DNA from: Flavobacteriia bacterium
GTDB taxonomy: Bacteria > Bacteroidota > Bacteroidia > Flavobacteriales_D > Crocinitomicaceae
Length of the DNA: 64,000 nucleotides
NCBI GenBank assembly: GCA_016183815.1
Contig: JACPDW010000016.1
Coordinates: 27,082 to 91,081, forward strand
Reading direction: 5' to 3'
Shown here: positions 35,736-44,881 of the stretch, one piece after another
How positions within the stretch are numbered: the stretch's first letter is position 1
Layout: the number at the start of each line of letters is the position of its first letter
The notes under the pieces: generated by a model
Told to the model about the DNA's origin: nothing
Databases searched by the model: none
Seen by the model: the letters and a program-made list of their open reading frames with translations, nothing else
Translations under genes and position numbers: made by a program

Positions 35736-36677
35736 TTAGTTATTTTCTGTTTTAATAATTATTGAAACAAAAATTCCTAAAAGTAATGAGGAAAGAATAA
35801 AAATCAAAGAAAACAATGGACTTAAATGCACCCAAGGTTCAATTATCATTTTTATTCCAACAAACAATAAGATTAAAACTAAAGAATATTTAATGTATTG
35901 AAATTTATTCATCATTCCGGATAGGAAAAAAAACAAATTCCTAAGTCCGAGTATAGCAAAAATATTTGAAGTAAAAACTATAAATGGATCTTTTGTAATT
36001 GAAAAAATAGCTGGTATTGAGTCCACAGCAAAAAGAATATCTGAAAATTCAACCACAACTAAAGCAGCTAATAAACCTGTTGCCATTCTTTTTCCATTCT
36101 TTATAATAATATATTTTCGATGATTCATTTCCCAATCTATCGGGTAAATTTTTTCCAATAATTTTATGGCTAAAGAGTCTTTAAAATCCTTTTCTTCCTT
36201 TTCTGGAATCAGCATTCTGATTGCTGAATAAATTAAAATTCCACCAAAAACATACATTGACCATTCGAAACTCTCAACAAAAGTAGTTCCTAACAATATC
36301 ATTATTAAACGAAAAAAAATCGCTCCTATAATTCCCCAAAAAAGAATATTGTGTTGAAATTTAGCGTCTATCTTGAAATAAATAAATATCAATGCAATAA
36401 CAAAGATATTGTCTAAACTGAGTGATTCTTCTATTAAATATCCAGAAAAGTATTCAATTGTAGCTTTTGATGCAGAAATTTGGTGTGGATTAATATTTAA
36501 AAAATTTGTGTCGTACAACCAATAAACAACTCCACCAAAACTTAAAGCAATAAAAACCCATACAGCTGTCCATGCAAGTGATTCTTTAATTGTTACTACT
36601 TTTTCTTTTTTATGAAATACACCTAAATCAAGCGCTAATAAACCAAAAATCAATAATATAAATAAAACCCAAATCAT
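35736..36677 (-). CDS. TerC-family membrane protein
   Basis: A 313-residue polytopic protein with the TerC pattern: LLALDLGVFHKK, EESLSLDNIFVIALIFIYF, the conserved VVVEFSDILFAVDSIPAIFSITKDPFIVFTSN and LGLRNLFFFLSGM. The acidic residues within membrane helices fit metal ion transport; related proteins supply manganese to exported enzymes. It overlaps the preceding membrane protein by four bases. Confidence 0.93.
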   Translation of the reverse strand: MIWVLFILLIFGLLALDLGVFHKKEKVVTIKESLAWTAVWVFIALSFGGVVYWLYDTNFLNINPHQISASKATIEYFSGYLIEESLSLDNIFVIALIFIYFKIDAKFQHNILFWGIIGAIFFRLIMILLGTTFVESFEWSMYVFGGILIYSAIRMLIPEKEEKDFKDSLAIKLLEKIYPIDWEMNHRKYIIIKNGKRMATGLLAALVVVEFSDILFAVDSIPAIFSITKDPFIVFTSNIFAILGLRNLFFFLSGMMNKFQYIKYSLVLILLFVGIKMIIEPWVHLSPLFSLIFILSSLLLGIFVSIIIKTENN

Positions 36678-37258
36678 AAGGTAAGAATAAAAATGCTTAA
36701 AATTTTGCTAAATAATAACCAAATATCTAATAAAAAAAAGTAAAAGAAAACATTGAACTCTTTCTTTTTATTGTCAGACAAAAGTAAGAAAAAGCTAATT
36801 AATAATGAACACAATAAAATTAAAATAATGTACTCATTAATTTGGATTCCAATCATCATAAATAAAAATCCTGTAATACAGACACTTAGTAGCCATTTAT
36901 AGTTTTTTTCCTCTTTGATGAAAGAATACCATATCCAAAAATAAAGAAATTGCACTAGAGGAAAAGTAAAATCTAAAATACTATTTTGTAGAAAATCCAA
37001 AATTGATTGTTCAGAAATAAAAAAAGTCAATAAAAATGGTGCTTGTATTAGTTTATAGAAAGAAAAAACTATTAATAATGTGGATTGAATTCTATAAATT
37101 TTGTATAAATAAAAATATAAAACGACAGAAACAATAAAAAGAATCGCTTCATTAAGTGGAAAACTAAAAACTAATTTACCTGTTTGAAATAAATTGGAAA
37201 TTCCTAAGCAAAGTGAAACTAAAAAAGCAATAAAAATTACTCTGTTTGAAGGATTCAT
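36674..37258 (-). CDS. Unidentified hydrophobic membrane protein
   Basis: A 194-residue protein with about six transmembrane segments, rich in Phe, Leu and Ile, without a motif I know. It overlaps Map by four bases upstream and TerC by four bases downstream, so it is translated as part of the map-terC-nudix operon. Conserved position may be its best clue. Confidence 0.75.
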   Translation of the reverse strand: MNPSNRVIFIAFLVSLCLGISNLFQTGKLVFSFPLNEAILFIVSVVLYFYLYKIYRIQSTLLIVFSFYKLIQAPFLLTFFISEQSILDFLQNSILDFTFPLVQFLYFWIWYSFIKEEKNYKWLLSVCITGFLFMMIGIQINEYIILILLCSLLISFFLLLSDNKKKEFNVFFYFFLLDIWLLFSKILSIFILTL

Positions 37259-38043
37259 TTTTTTGAGAGTGCTTCTTCAATATATTCAAAAGTAGATAAA
37301 ATTTCTGCTTTACCATTAACCACTGCTACGTTATGTTCAAAATGTGCACTAGGTTTATTGTCAGCAGTGGAAACAGTCCAATTATCTTTTAAAGTTATTA
37401 CTTTGTCTGTGCCTAAATTAATCATTGGTTCTATGGCTATCACTAAACCATTTTGTATTTTTTTACCATGCCCTCTTAAACCATAATTTGGGACTTCTGG
37501 TTTTTCATGTAAAGATCTGCCTAAACCATGTCCGATTAAGTCTTTAACTACTCCGTATCCGTGTTTTTCTGCATGTTGTTGGATAGCAAAACCAATATCT
37601 CCCATTCGATTTCCAACACGTGTCTGTTCAATCCCAAGGTATAAACATTCTTTTGTAACTTGTAATAATTTTTTAACTTCTGGTTTTACATCACCTATTT
37701 CAAATGTATAGGCATGGTCGCCATAAAATCCTTCAAAATAGGAACCACAGTCAACTGATACAATGTCTCCCTCTTCAAAGGGTTTGTTTGTAGGTAATCC
37801 ATGAACCACTTGTTCGTTAACAGAAATCAACAAAGTACTTGGACAACCGTATTGACCTTTAAAACCAGGTTTGGCTTTTTGTGAAAGGATATATTCTTCT
37901 GCCATTTGGTCTAAATAGAGTGGTGTAATTCCTGCTTTGATTTCTTGTGCAACTTTACCTAAAGTTCTGCTTACAATCAATGCGGCTTCTCTCATTATTT
38001 CAATTTCAGAAGGAGTTTTGTATATAATTGAATCTTTGAACAT
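37255..38043 (-). CDS. map: Methionine aminopeptidase, type I
   Basis: A 262-residue enzyme. Metal-binding and catalytic parts are present: IVSVDCGSYFEGFYGDHAYTF (two Asp), DLIGHGLGRSLHEKPEVPNYG (His), IAIEPMINLG (Glu) and AHFEHNVAVVNG (Glu). It removes the start methionine from new proteins. It lies 56 bp after the sucC stop, separated by a terminator, and is the first gene of an operon. Confidence 0.96.
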   Translation of the reverse strand: MFKDSIIYKTPSEIEIMREAALIVSRTLGKVAQEIKAGITPLYLDQMAEEYILSQKAKPGFKGQYGCPSTLLISVNEQVVHGLPTNKPFEEGDIVSVDCGSYFEGFYGDHAYTFEIGDVKPEVKKLLQVTKECLYLGIEQTRVGNRMGDIGFAIQQHAEKHGYGVVKDLIGHGLGRSLHEKPEVPNYGLRGHGKKIQNGLVIAIEPMINLGTDKVITLKDNWTVSTADNKPSAHFEHNVAVVNGKAEILSTFEYIEEALSKK

Positions 38044-38058
38044 TATTAAAATAAAAAA

Positions 38059-38081
38059 GCTGAATTCGAATAGAATTCAGC
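38059..38081 (-). terminator. Terminator after sucC
   Basis: On the minus strand GCTGAATTC, a five-base loop and GAATTCAGC form a perfect 9-bp hairpin followed directly by TTTTTTATTTT. It ends the sucC transcript before map. Confidence 0.9.
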
Positions 38082-38099
38082 CAATAAAATTATATATTT

Positions 38100-39311
38100 T
38101 TAAGCAAGTACTTGTTTTACTTTGTCTGCTGCTTCTTGCAATAAAACTGCAGAATGGACATTTAATCCGGATTCATCAATTAGTTTTTTTGCTTCAACAG
38201 CATTTGTACCTTGTAAACGAACAATAATGGGAACAGGAATGTTTCCGATATTTTTGTAAGCGTCAACAACTCCTTGAGCTACACGGTCACAACGAACTAT
38301 GCCACCAAAAATATTAATTAAAATCGCTTTCACATTAGGATCTTTTAAAATAATATGAAAAGCTTTTTCAACGCGTTCAGCATCCGCAGTTCCACCAACA
38401 TCTAAGAAGTTTGCTGGATTTCCACCTGAATATTTAATAATATCCATAGTAGCCATTGCAAGACCAGCACCGTTTACCATACAAGCAACGTTTCCGTCTA
38501 GTTTAACAAAATTTAAACCTGCTTCACCAGCTTCCACATCCAATGGATCTTCTTCACTAATGTCTCTCATTGCTGCATAATCAGGATGACGATATAAAGC
38601 ATTTCCGTCAAGGGTTACTTTAGCATCAACTGCAATTACTTTATTGTCAGAGGTTTTTAAAACTGGATTAATTTCAAACATGGAGGCGTCACAACCTTCA
38701 TATGCTTGGTATAATTTTGTAACAAAAATGGTCATTTGTTTAAAAGCATCGCCTGATAAACCTAAGTTAAAAGCTATTTTTCTGGCTTGAAATCCTTGAA
38801 TACCAACACGTGGATCTATTTCTTCTTTAAAGATTAGATGTGGAGTTTTTTCGGCAACTGTTTCGATGTCCATACCACCTTCTGTTGAATACATGATGAT
38901 ATTTCTTCCTTTTTCTCTATCTAATAAAACGGACATGTAGAACTCAGAAGGTTCAGATACGCCAGGGTAATACACATCTTCTGCAATTAAAACTTTATTT
39001 ACTTTTTTCCCTTTACCATTGGTTTGTGCAGTAACAAGATGACCTCCTAAAATTCCCTTTACTTTTTCTTCTACATGATCAATTCCTTTCGCTAAAACAA
39101 CGCCGTTTGAATCTGTCTCTTGAACTTTCCCTTTTCCTCTACCTCCTGCATGTATTTGAGCTTTAACCACATACCACGAGGTACCTGTTTCCTCTGTTAA
39201 TTTTTTTGCAGAGGCAACAGCGTCTTCAATTTTGTCAACAACTACTCCTCTTTGAACAGAAACACCAAATTTTTGTAAAATTGATTTCCCTTGATATTCG
39301 TGTAAATTCAT
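38100..39311 (-). CDS. sucC: Succinyl-CoA ligase, beta subunit (ADP-forming)
   Basis: A 403-residue ATP-grasp protein starting MNLHEYQGKSILQKFGV. It shows the glycine-rich KAQIHAGGRGKGKV and ends with the CoA-ligase part ANFLDVGGTADAERVEKAF and ILINIFGGIVRCDRVAQGVV. It makes ATP while converting succinyl-CoA to succinate in the TCA cycle. The alpha subunit gene is not in the window. It forms a single-gene unit with its own terminator. Confidence 0.96.
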   Translation of the reverse strand: MNLHEYQGKSILQKFGVSVQRGVVVDKIEDAVASAKKLTEETGTSWYVVKAQIHAGGRGKGKVQETDSNGVVLAKGIDHVEEKVKGILGGHLVTAQTNGKGKKVNKVLIAEDVYYPGVSEPSEFYMSVLLDREKGRNIIMYSTEGGMDIETVAEKTPHLIFKEEIDPRVGIQGFQARKIAFNLGLSGDAFKQMTIFVTKLYQAYEGCDASMFEINPVLKTSDNKVIAVDAKVTLDGNALYRHPDYAAMRDISEEDPLDVEAGEAGLNFVKLDGNVACMVNGAGLAMATMDIIKYSGGNPANFLDVGGTADAERVEKAFHIILKDPNVKAILINIFGGIVRCDRVAQGVVDAYKNIGNIPVPIIVRLQGTNAVEAKKLIDESGLNVHSAVLLQEAADKVKQVLA

Positions 39312-39427
39312 GATAATCTATATTTGGACGGTAAATTTAGTGATATTTTTTCAATTTAAATGAATAATTCAATTTCACGCTAAATTATTATCATTATTTA
39401 TTCAACACCAAATAGATATTCATTTTT

Positions 39428-40939
39428 TTAATTTTTTATGATTTTTCCAGATATTTTTTCTTTTTTATAAATTACAGTATATATGTAAACTCCAGATTGA
39501 TAATGAGAAAAATCTATTGTTCCTTTTAATCCATTAATAAACGTTTTATGAATAATTTTCCCATCAATTGAAGATAAAATTAATTCATATTCTCCTATTT
39601 CTGAAAATTCAAAATGTGTTTCATCATCGGTAATGTTTGGATATACTTTTATGTTGTTATAAGAAAATTCTTTAATTTCACTAATATATGATACACAACT
39701 ATTTAAACTGTTTATATTTAGGTTGTTGACCAGAAAAGGTAAAAATAGCATAGATATACCATTTGTTTCAGAAAAAGTTAAATCAGAAATATTACAACTA
39801 TCTTGATTGATTAGTAAAAAATATAATTCATCATAACATTGAGATGTAAATAAAATTGAATCCGTTTTTATAACACCTATATGTGGATTAAAATCACTTT
39901 TAATACCATACAATGGACCATTTCCTATTACAAAAATTCTACCATTATTAAGTTTTACCACATCAGATAAACCTAAAAAATAACTTTTTTGTTTTAAAAT
40001 ATCACCATTTAAATTAATTTTAGCAACATTTGATCCTAAATATTGTGAACCATATTGAAAGGTAATTTCGTTATTTCCTAGATTTGTTAATGAAGATTTT
40101 GTGAATTCATAATTATTATACATTTCGTATTTTTTTATCCAAATTAAATTTCCTATTGAGTCCATTTTTAGAATACCTAAATTTTCCCATCCGTTTTTAG
40201 ATTATAATAAAAACAAATTATTATTAACAATTACCATATCAATAAATGCTTTTTCATCGTATTTTTTTGCCCAAAGTATATTTCCAAAAGCATTAAGTTT
40301 TAATAGTACACCGTCATTTTGATTAAAACTTCCTGCAAGGTAAATACAAGAATCTTCATCAGTTTGGATAGTATTTACTAAAAATTGGTTGTTGTTTTCA
40401 TGAATTTTTTCCCAAATTATGTTTCCATCTGAATTTAATTTCACTAACATTATTTGATTATTATTAGGTAATGACCAAGTAATAAGATAACATGAGTCTT
40501 TAGTTTCAACTACTCTTGTTCTATTAATAAATGAAAAATTATTATTTGGATAGTCAAATGAATGTACCCATTGTGTATCACCTAACTGATTATATTTTGC
40601 ACAAATAATGTATGTTTTTTGATTATTTATTGATTCTAAAATGCCTGAGACAATAAAACAGGAGTCTTTAGTAGTTATAATATCTTCAAATTTTGATTGA
40701 TTATCGTACTGATACAATGAATTAGCCCATAGAATATTTCCTAAAGAGTCAGAATTAATAATCATTGATTCTGTATTTCTAAATCCACATATAGTAAAAC
40801 CTAATTTATAATTATCTACTGCTCTTTCTGAAGTTAAATTATTATTGGTTTCATAAAAGACTTTTGCAAATGTTGTATCTTGACTATAACAAAAAATAAA
40901 ATTTATCAAAAAGATAAAAAGAAAATATTTTTTTTTCAT
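39428..40939 (-). pseudogene. T9SS secreted protein interrupted by an in-frame stop
   Basis: Start at 40939 gives a signal peptide (MKKKYFLFIFLINFIFCYSQ) and then repeats of the form LGNILWANSL, NQLGDTQWVHSF, DGNIIWEKIH, GNILWAKKYD. The frame hits TAA at 40202-40204. The same frame then continues without a shift: SKNGWENLGILKMDSIGNLIWIKKY, which is the next repeat, down to a T9SS sorting domain (VYPNITDDETHFEF... SGVYIYTVIYKKEKISGKII) and a stop at 39428. So a single nonsense codon splits a protein of about 502 residues. It may be a true pseudogene, a sequencing error or a recoded stop. Confidence 0.85.
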
Positions 40940-41074
40940 ACAGAATAAATTTAAAATAAGCACAACAAATTATACTTTAAATAAAATTACGAAAAAAAAA
41001 TCTAAAAAAAAGAATTTTAATAAGAAAATTTGAAATGAATTCAATAATTACAATGAATAAAAAACTTAAAATCC

Positions 41075-41530
41075 CTATTTATGGCATTTAAAATAGTCGA
41101 ATGGTTCTAAACATTGTTTGCATTTGTAATGTGCTTTGCAGGCTGTGCTACCAAAATTACTGACTAAAAAAGTGTCTTTAGAGTTACATCTTGGACATTC
41201 AACCTCTTGATTAAAATCAGAATTAGGTGGTGAAATCCCATATTCTTTTAATATTTTTTTTCCTTTTTCAGTAATGAGATCGCTGGTCCATTTAGGAGAT
41301 AATACTATTTTTACTTCAACTTCTCCTATTTCAGATAATAACTTTGTAATTTCATTTTTAATTACATTCATCGCAGGACAAGAAGTGTAGGTTGGAATAA
41401 TTTGTACAACAATTCGTGTCGAATCTAATTGTACAGAAGATACAATTCCTAAATCTACAATTGAAAGAACTGGAATTTCAGGGTCTTTAACTTCTTCTAA
41501 TTCTTTCCAAATGTCTTCTATTACTACCAT
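41075..41530 (-). CDS. paaD: Phenylacetyl-CoA epoxidase-associated protein PaaD
   Basis: A 151-residue protein. Residues 5-95 form the MIP18/DUF59 domain (IWKELEEVKDPEIPVLSIVDLGIV, IPTYTSCPAMNVI). A C-terminal zinc ribbon follows, ECPRCNSKDTFLVSNFGSTACKAHYKCKQC. PaaD is thought to help assemble the iron centre of the PaaABC epoxidase. It overlaps the paaC end by seven bases. Confidence 0.9.
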   Translation of the reverse strand: MVVIEDIWKELEEVKDPEIPVLSIVDLGIVSSVQLDSTRIVVQIIPTYTSCPAMNVIKNEITKLLSEIGEVEVKIVLSPKWTSDLITEKGKKILKEYGISPPNSDFNQEVECPRCNSKDTFLVSNFGSTACKAHYKCKQCLEPFDYFKCHK

Positions 41531-42279
41531 TGCATGTTTGGATAGGTTCTCTGCATATACTGAACATCGGTTAAAATATACCCAAAAAATTCACTGTGTT
41601 TACCTTTTCGTCCAACATAAAATGTATTTTTTTCTGAAGGGATTTTTAAATTTGCTTTAGTAAGGTGAGCGACAACCTCTTTTTCCCAAATAGTTTGAAT
41701 TATAGCTAAATCTACTCCAATGTTTTGAGAAATTAAATCTTGATCCACTTCATCCATAAAAAACAATTCATTGCTGTATTTCATGACGTAATTCAGTGCA
41801 TTTTGCATTTTTTCATTGGATAATGAAGTACCTATACCTAATCTCAAAATCCATTCAGAGGAATGCTTATAATGGTATTTAGTTTCTAACAAAGCTTTTT
41901 GAGCAAATGCTTGTAAAAAATCATCAGATGAATTAGACAACATGTCAAAAAAATGTATTCTAAAACAATCAAACAAATATTGTCGAAGCATGGTTTGAGC
42001 AAAATCTCCATTGGGCAACTCAACTAAAATAAGATTTTTATATTCAATTTCTTTTCTTAAAAAAGCAATTTCATCAGCGTTAGTAACATTTTTTTTCAAT
42101 TCTGCACAATAGTCATAGAGTATATTTGCTTGTCCAATAAAATCCAATGCAAAATTGGTTAAAGCGATGTCTTCTTCCAAAATCGGACCATGACCACACC
42201 ATTCAGAAAGTCTATGACCCAAAATAAAACTATCGTCAGCGATGCGTAAAATATATTGATAAATATTTTCAGTTTGCAT
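41524..42279 (-). CDS. paaC: Phenylacetyl-CoA epoxidase structural subunit PaaC
   Basis: A 251-residue helical ferritin-like protein: ILRIADDSFILGHRLSEWCGHGPILEEDIALTNFALDFIGQA and FRIHFFDMLSNSSDD. It is the non-catalytic partner of PaaA in the enzyme that forms the ring epoxide of phenylacetyl-CoA. The frame extends to 42291, but the ATG at 42279 (MQTENIYQYIL) fits the family start. It lies 44 bp after paaB. Confidence 0.9.
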   Translation of the reverse strand: MQTENIYQYILRIADDSFILGHRLSEWCGHGPILEEDIALTNFALDFIGQANILYDYCAELKKNVTNADEIAFLRKEIEYKNLILVELPNGDFAQTMLRQYLFDCFRIHFFDMLSNSSDDFLQAFAQKALLETKYHYKHSSEWILRLGIGTSLSNEKMQNALNYVMKYSNELFFMDEVDQDLISQNIGVDLAIIQTIWEKEVVAHLTKANLKIPSEKNTFYVGRKGKHSEFFGYILTDVQYMQRTYPNMQW

Positions 42280-42323
42280 TTTGTAAATCAATTAAATAAG
42301 GTGAATTTTTTTAAAACTATTTT

Positions 42324-42608
42324 TTACATGTGTTTTACTCCATCGGGAACTTTATAGAAAGTAGGATGGCGATACACTTTAGAGTCTAAAGGGTCAAAAA
42401 AAGCAGCATTTTCAGAAGGATCTGATGCTGTAATTAACGAAGATTCTACAACCCAAATACTCACTCCTTCGCTACGTCTTGTATAGACATCTCTTGCATT
42501 CTCAATTGCCATAGTGCTATCCGCTGCTCTTAAACTACCAACATGTTTATGATTTAATCCGTTTTTACTGCGAATAAAAATTTCAAATAAAGGCCACTCT
42601 GAACTCAT
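42324..42608 (-). CDS. paaB: Phenylacetyl-CoA epoxidase subunit PaaB
   Basis: A 94-residue protein with the PaaB pattern WPLFEIFIRSKNGLNHKHVGSLRAADSTMAIENARDVYTRR and VWVV-like strands ending HPTFYKVPDGVKHM. It is a small subunit of the epoxidase. It is the first gene of this cluster: no paaA or paaE gene lies in the window, and the neighbour upstream is the divergent rpsA. The catalytic subunit must be encoded elsewhere, if present. Confidence 0.92.
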   Translation of the reverse strand: MSSEWPLFEIFIRSKNGLNHKHVGSLRAADSTMAIENARDVYTRRSEGVSIWVVESSLITASDPSENAAFFDPLDSKVYRHPTFYKVPDGVKHM

Positions 42609-42764
42609 TCTGTTTCTGTTTTTTTTACAAATTTACATTAAATTAGATAATTTCAAATAATTGATCCAAAATTTTAGTTAAGTTCTAAAAATTTTCACAA
42701 TATTTTCAAAAGCATTTGAAAATATAATGATAAATCTCATTTTAATAAAATATTTTGAAATTCA

Positions 42765-42796
42765 TTTGGATATAAAGTATTAAAACAGTAACTTTG
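42765..42796 (+). promoter_or_regulatory. rpsA promoter
   Basis: TTTG at 42765-42768 and TAACTTTG at 42789-42796 are 20 bp apart, a perfect Bacteroidota promoter. The start codon is 103 bp downstream, which leaves an unusually long leader. Confidence 0.8.
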
Positions 42797-42807
42797 CACC
42801 CATTTTT

Positions 42808-42897
42808 ACAATAAAAAAGCCGTAAATCTTGACAATAACGGATATTATTAACCCTTTCAAAAGTAGCAAGATTCTTTTGAAATACAATAAAAAAGCC
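42808..42897 (+). promoter_or_regulatory. rpsA leader with repeated start-region sequence and hairpin
   Basis: The leader contains ACAATAAAAAAGCC twice, exactly: 42808-42821 and 42884-42897, the second ending two bases before the ATG. Between them is a hairpin with perfect 9-bp arms, TTTCAAAAG (42855-42863) and CTTTTGAAA (42874-42882). S1 binds A/U-rich mRNA and represses its own synthesis in E. coli. The duplicated A-rich element plus hairpin could serve autogenous control here; this is inference. Confidence 0.6.
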
Positions 42898-42899
42898 AA

Positions 42900-44678
42900 A
42901 TGGCAGATAGAAAAATAACAGAGCAGGGAACTGCTGATTTTAACTGGGAAGTATTAGATTTAGATGGCTATTCGTCTATTGAAAGATCTGAACTTTCTGA
43001 CAAGTATGAAGCTACTTTAACTTCAATCAACGAAAAAGAAGTAATTCCAGGAACAGTTGTTCTAGTTACAAAAAGAGAAGTTGTAATAAACGTTGGATAC
43101 AAATCTGAAGGTGTTGTTGCAGTGAGTGAATTTCGTTACAATCCCGATTTAAAAGTTGGAGATGTGGTTGATGTGTATGTGGAGTGTCAAGAAGACAAAA
43201 ATGGTCAATTGATTATTTCACATAAAACAGCTAGAATGCACAAAGCGTGGATTAGAGTGAATGATGTTTTACGTTCAGGCGAAATCATTACTGGTTACGT
43301 TAAATGTAGAACAAAAGGAGGTTTAATTGTTGATGTATTTGGATTAGAAGCATTTTTACCTGGTTCACAAATTGACGTAAAACCAATTCGTGATTACGAT
43401 ATTTATGTGGGTAAAAACATGGAATTCAAAGTGGTGAAAATCAATCAAGAATTTAGAAATGTTGTAGTTTCCCATAAAGCATTAATCGAAGCTGAAATAG
43501 AAGAACAAAAGAAACATATCATTTCTGGCTTAGAAAAAGGTCAAGTTTTAGAAGGTGTGGTTAAAAATATCACTTCTTACGGCGTATTCATCGATTTAGG
43601 TGGTGTTGATGGTTTGATTCACATTACAGACTTATCTTGGGGCAGAGTTAATCACCCTGAAGAAATCGTTGAGTTAGACCAAAAATTAAATGTAGTTATT
43701 CTTGATTTTGATGACGATAAAAAACGTATCGCATTAGGTTTAAAACAACTTCAACCTCATCCATGGGATGCTTTAAATGCTGAGTTAAAAGTTGGTGATA
43801 AAGTTTCAGGAAAAGTTGTTGTTTTAGCTGATTACGGAGCATTTATTGAAATAGCACCTGGCGTAGAAGGACTTATCCACGTTTCAGAAATGAGTTGGTC
43901 ACAACATTTACGTTCAGCTCAAGATTTCATGAAAATTGGTGATACCGTTGAAGCATTGGTATTAACTTTAGATAGAGAAGAAAGAAAAATGTCTTTAGGT
44001 ATCAAACAAATGATGCCAGACCCGTGGGATTCTATTGAAGCGAAATTTGCAGCAGGCACAAAACATAAAGCTAAGGTGAGAAACTTTACAAATTTTGGAG
44101 TATTTGTTGAACTTGAAGAAGGTGTTGATGGATTAATTCACATTTCAGACCTTTCATGGCAGAAAAAAATAAAACACCCATCAGAATTTTGTAAAGTAGG
44201 GGACGAAATGGAAGTTGTTGTGTTGGAAATAGATCGTGAAAATCGTCGTATTTCTTTAGGTCACAAACAATTAGAAGAAAATCCATGGGATGTTTTTGAA
44301 ACAATTTTTGGTGAAGGTTCTGTTCATCAAGGTACAATTATTGAAACTAAAGATAAATCTGGAATTGTAGCTTTACCTTACGGTGTTGAGGGATTATGTC
44401 CTGCTAAACATTTGAAAAAAGAAGATGGAAGTAATGCTAAAGTGGAAGAAACACTTGATTTTAAAGTGATTGAATTTAATAAAGATTCCAAAAAAATCGT
44501 TGTTTCTCATACTAGAACTTTTGAAGATGGAGCTGAAAAATCAGCCCCTACAAAAGGTAAAAAAGGTACGACAGCTCAAGCAGTTAAAGCTATAAATCAA
44601 AATACAGAGAAATCTACCTTAGGTGATTTAGACGCTTTATCGGCCTTAAAAGACAAAATGAAAGGCGAAGGAAAATAA
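42900..44678 (+). CDS. rpsA: 30S ribosomal protein S1
   Basis: A 592-residue protein with six S1 RNA-binding repeats from about residue 48 to 530. Repeats end with the typical GLIHITDLSWG, GLIHVSEMSWS and GLIHISDLSWQ, each followed by VKVGD-like spacing and KRISLGxKQ. The length is normal for Bacteroidota. The last 60 residues are charged. S1 helps place mRNA on the ribosome; this matters in Bacteroidota, whose genes mostly lack a Shine-Dalgarno sequence. Confidence 0.96.
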   Translation: MADRKITEQGTADFNWEVLDLDGYSSIERSELSDKYEATLTSINEKEVIPGTVVLVTKREVVINVGYKSEGVVAVSEFRYNPDLKVGDVVDVYVECQEDKNGQLIISHKTARMHKAWIRVNDVLRSGEIITGYVKCRTKGGLIVDVFGLEAFLPGSQIDVKPIRDYDIYVGKNMEFKVVKINQEFRNVVVSHKALIEAEIEEQKKHIISGLEKGQVLEGVVKNITSYGVFIDLGGVDGLIHITDLSWGRVNHPEEIVELDQKLNVVILDFDDDKKRIALGLKQLQPHPWDALNAELKVGDKVSGKVVVLADYGAFIEIAPGVEGLIHVSEMSWSQHLRSAQDFMKIGDTVEALVLTLDREERKMSLGIKQMMPDPWDSIEAKFAAGTKHKAKVRNFTNFGVFVELEEGVDGLIHISDLSWQKKIKHPSEFCKVGDEMEVVVLEIDRENRRISLGHKQLEENPWDVFETIFGEGSVHQGTIIETKDKSGIVALPYGVEGLCPAKHLKKEDGSNAKVEETLDFKVIEFNKDSKKIVVSHTRTFEDGAEKSAPTKGKKGTTAQAVKAINQNTEKSTLGDLDALSALKDKMKGEGK

Positions 44679-44704
44679 TTTTTTTATAAATTATAGATAT
44701 AGCT

Positions 44705-44739
44705 AACTCTCATTGATTGAATTCAATGGGAGTTTTTTT
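44705..44739 (+). terminator. rpsA terminator
   Basis: Arms AACTCTCATTGA (44705-44716) and TCAATGGGAGTT (44723-44734) pair with one G-U, with a six-base loop, followed by a T-run to 44739. It stands 27 bp after the rpsA stop. Confidence 0.88.
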
Positions 44740-44839
44740 ATTTGTACCTTTTATATATTCAAAATGAATCATTTAAAAAATTCTTTTTTTATATGTTCAA
44801 TATAATAACAGTTTTGGCAGTACTTTTTTTATCTATTTT

Positions 44840-44871
44840 TTTGTTTATTGATTTTTTTTGAAGTAAGTTTG
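44840..44871 (+). promoter_or_regulatory. Promoter of the outer-membrane/T9SS gene pair
   Basis: TTTG (44840-44843) and TAAGTTTG (44864-44871), separated by 20 bp, precede the start codon at 44882 by ten bases. The next gene lies 15 bp after the first, so both probably use it. Confidence 0.65.
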
Positions 44872-44881
44872 TAGTAAAACT

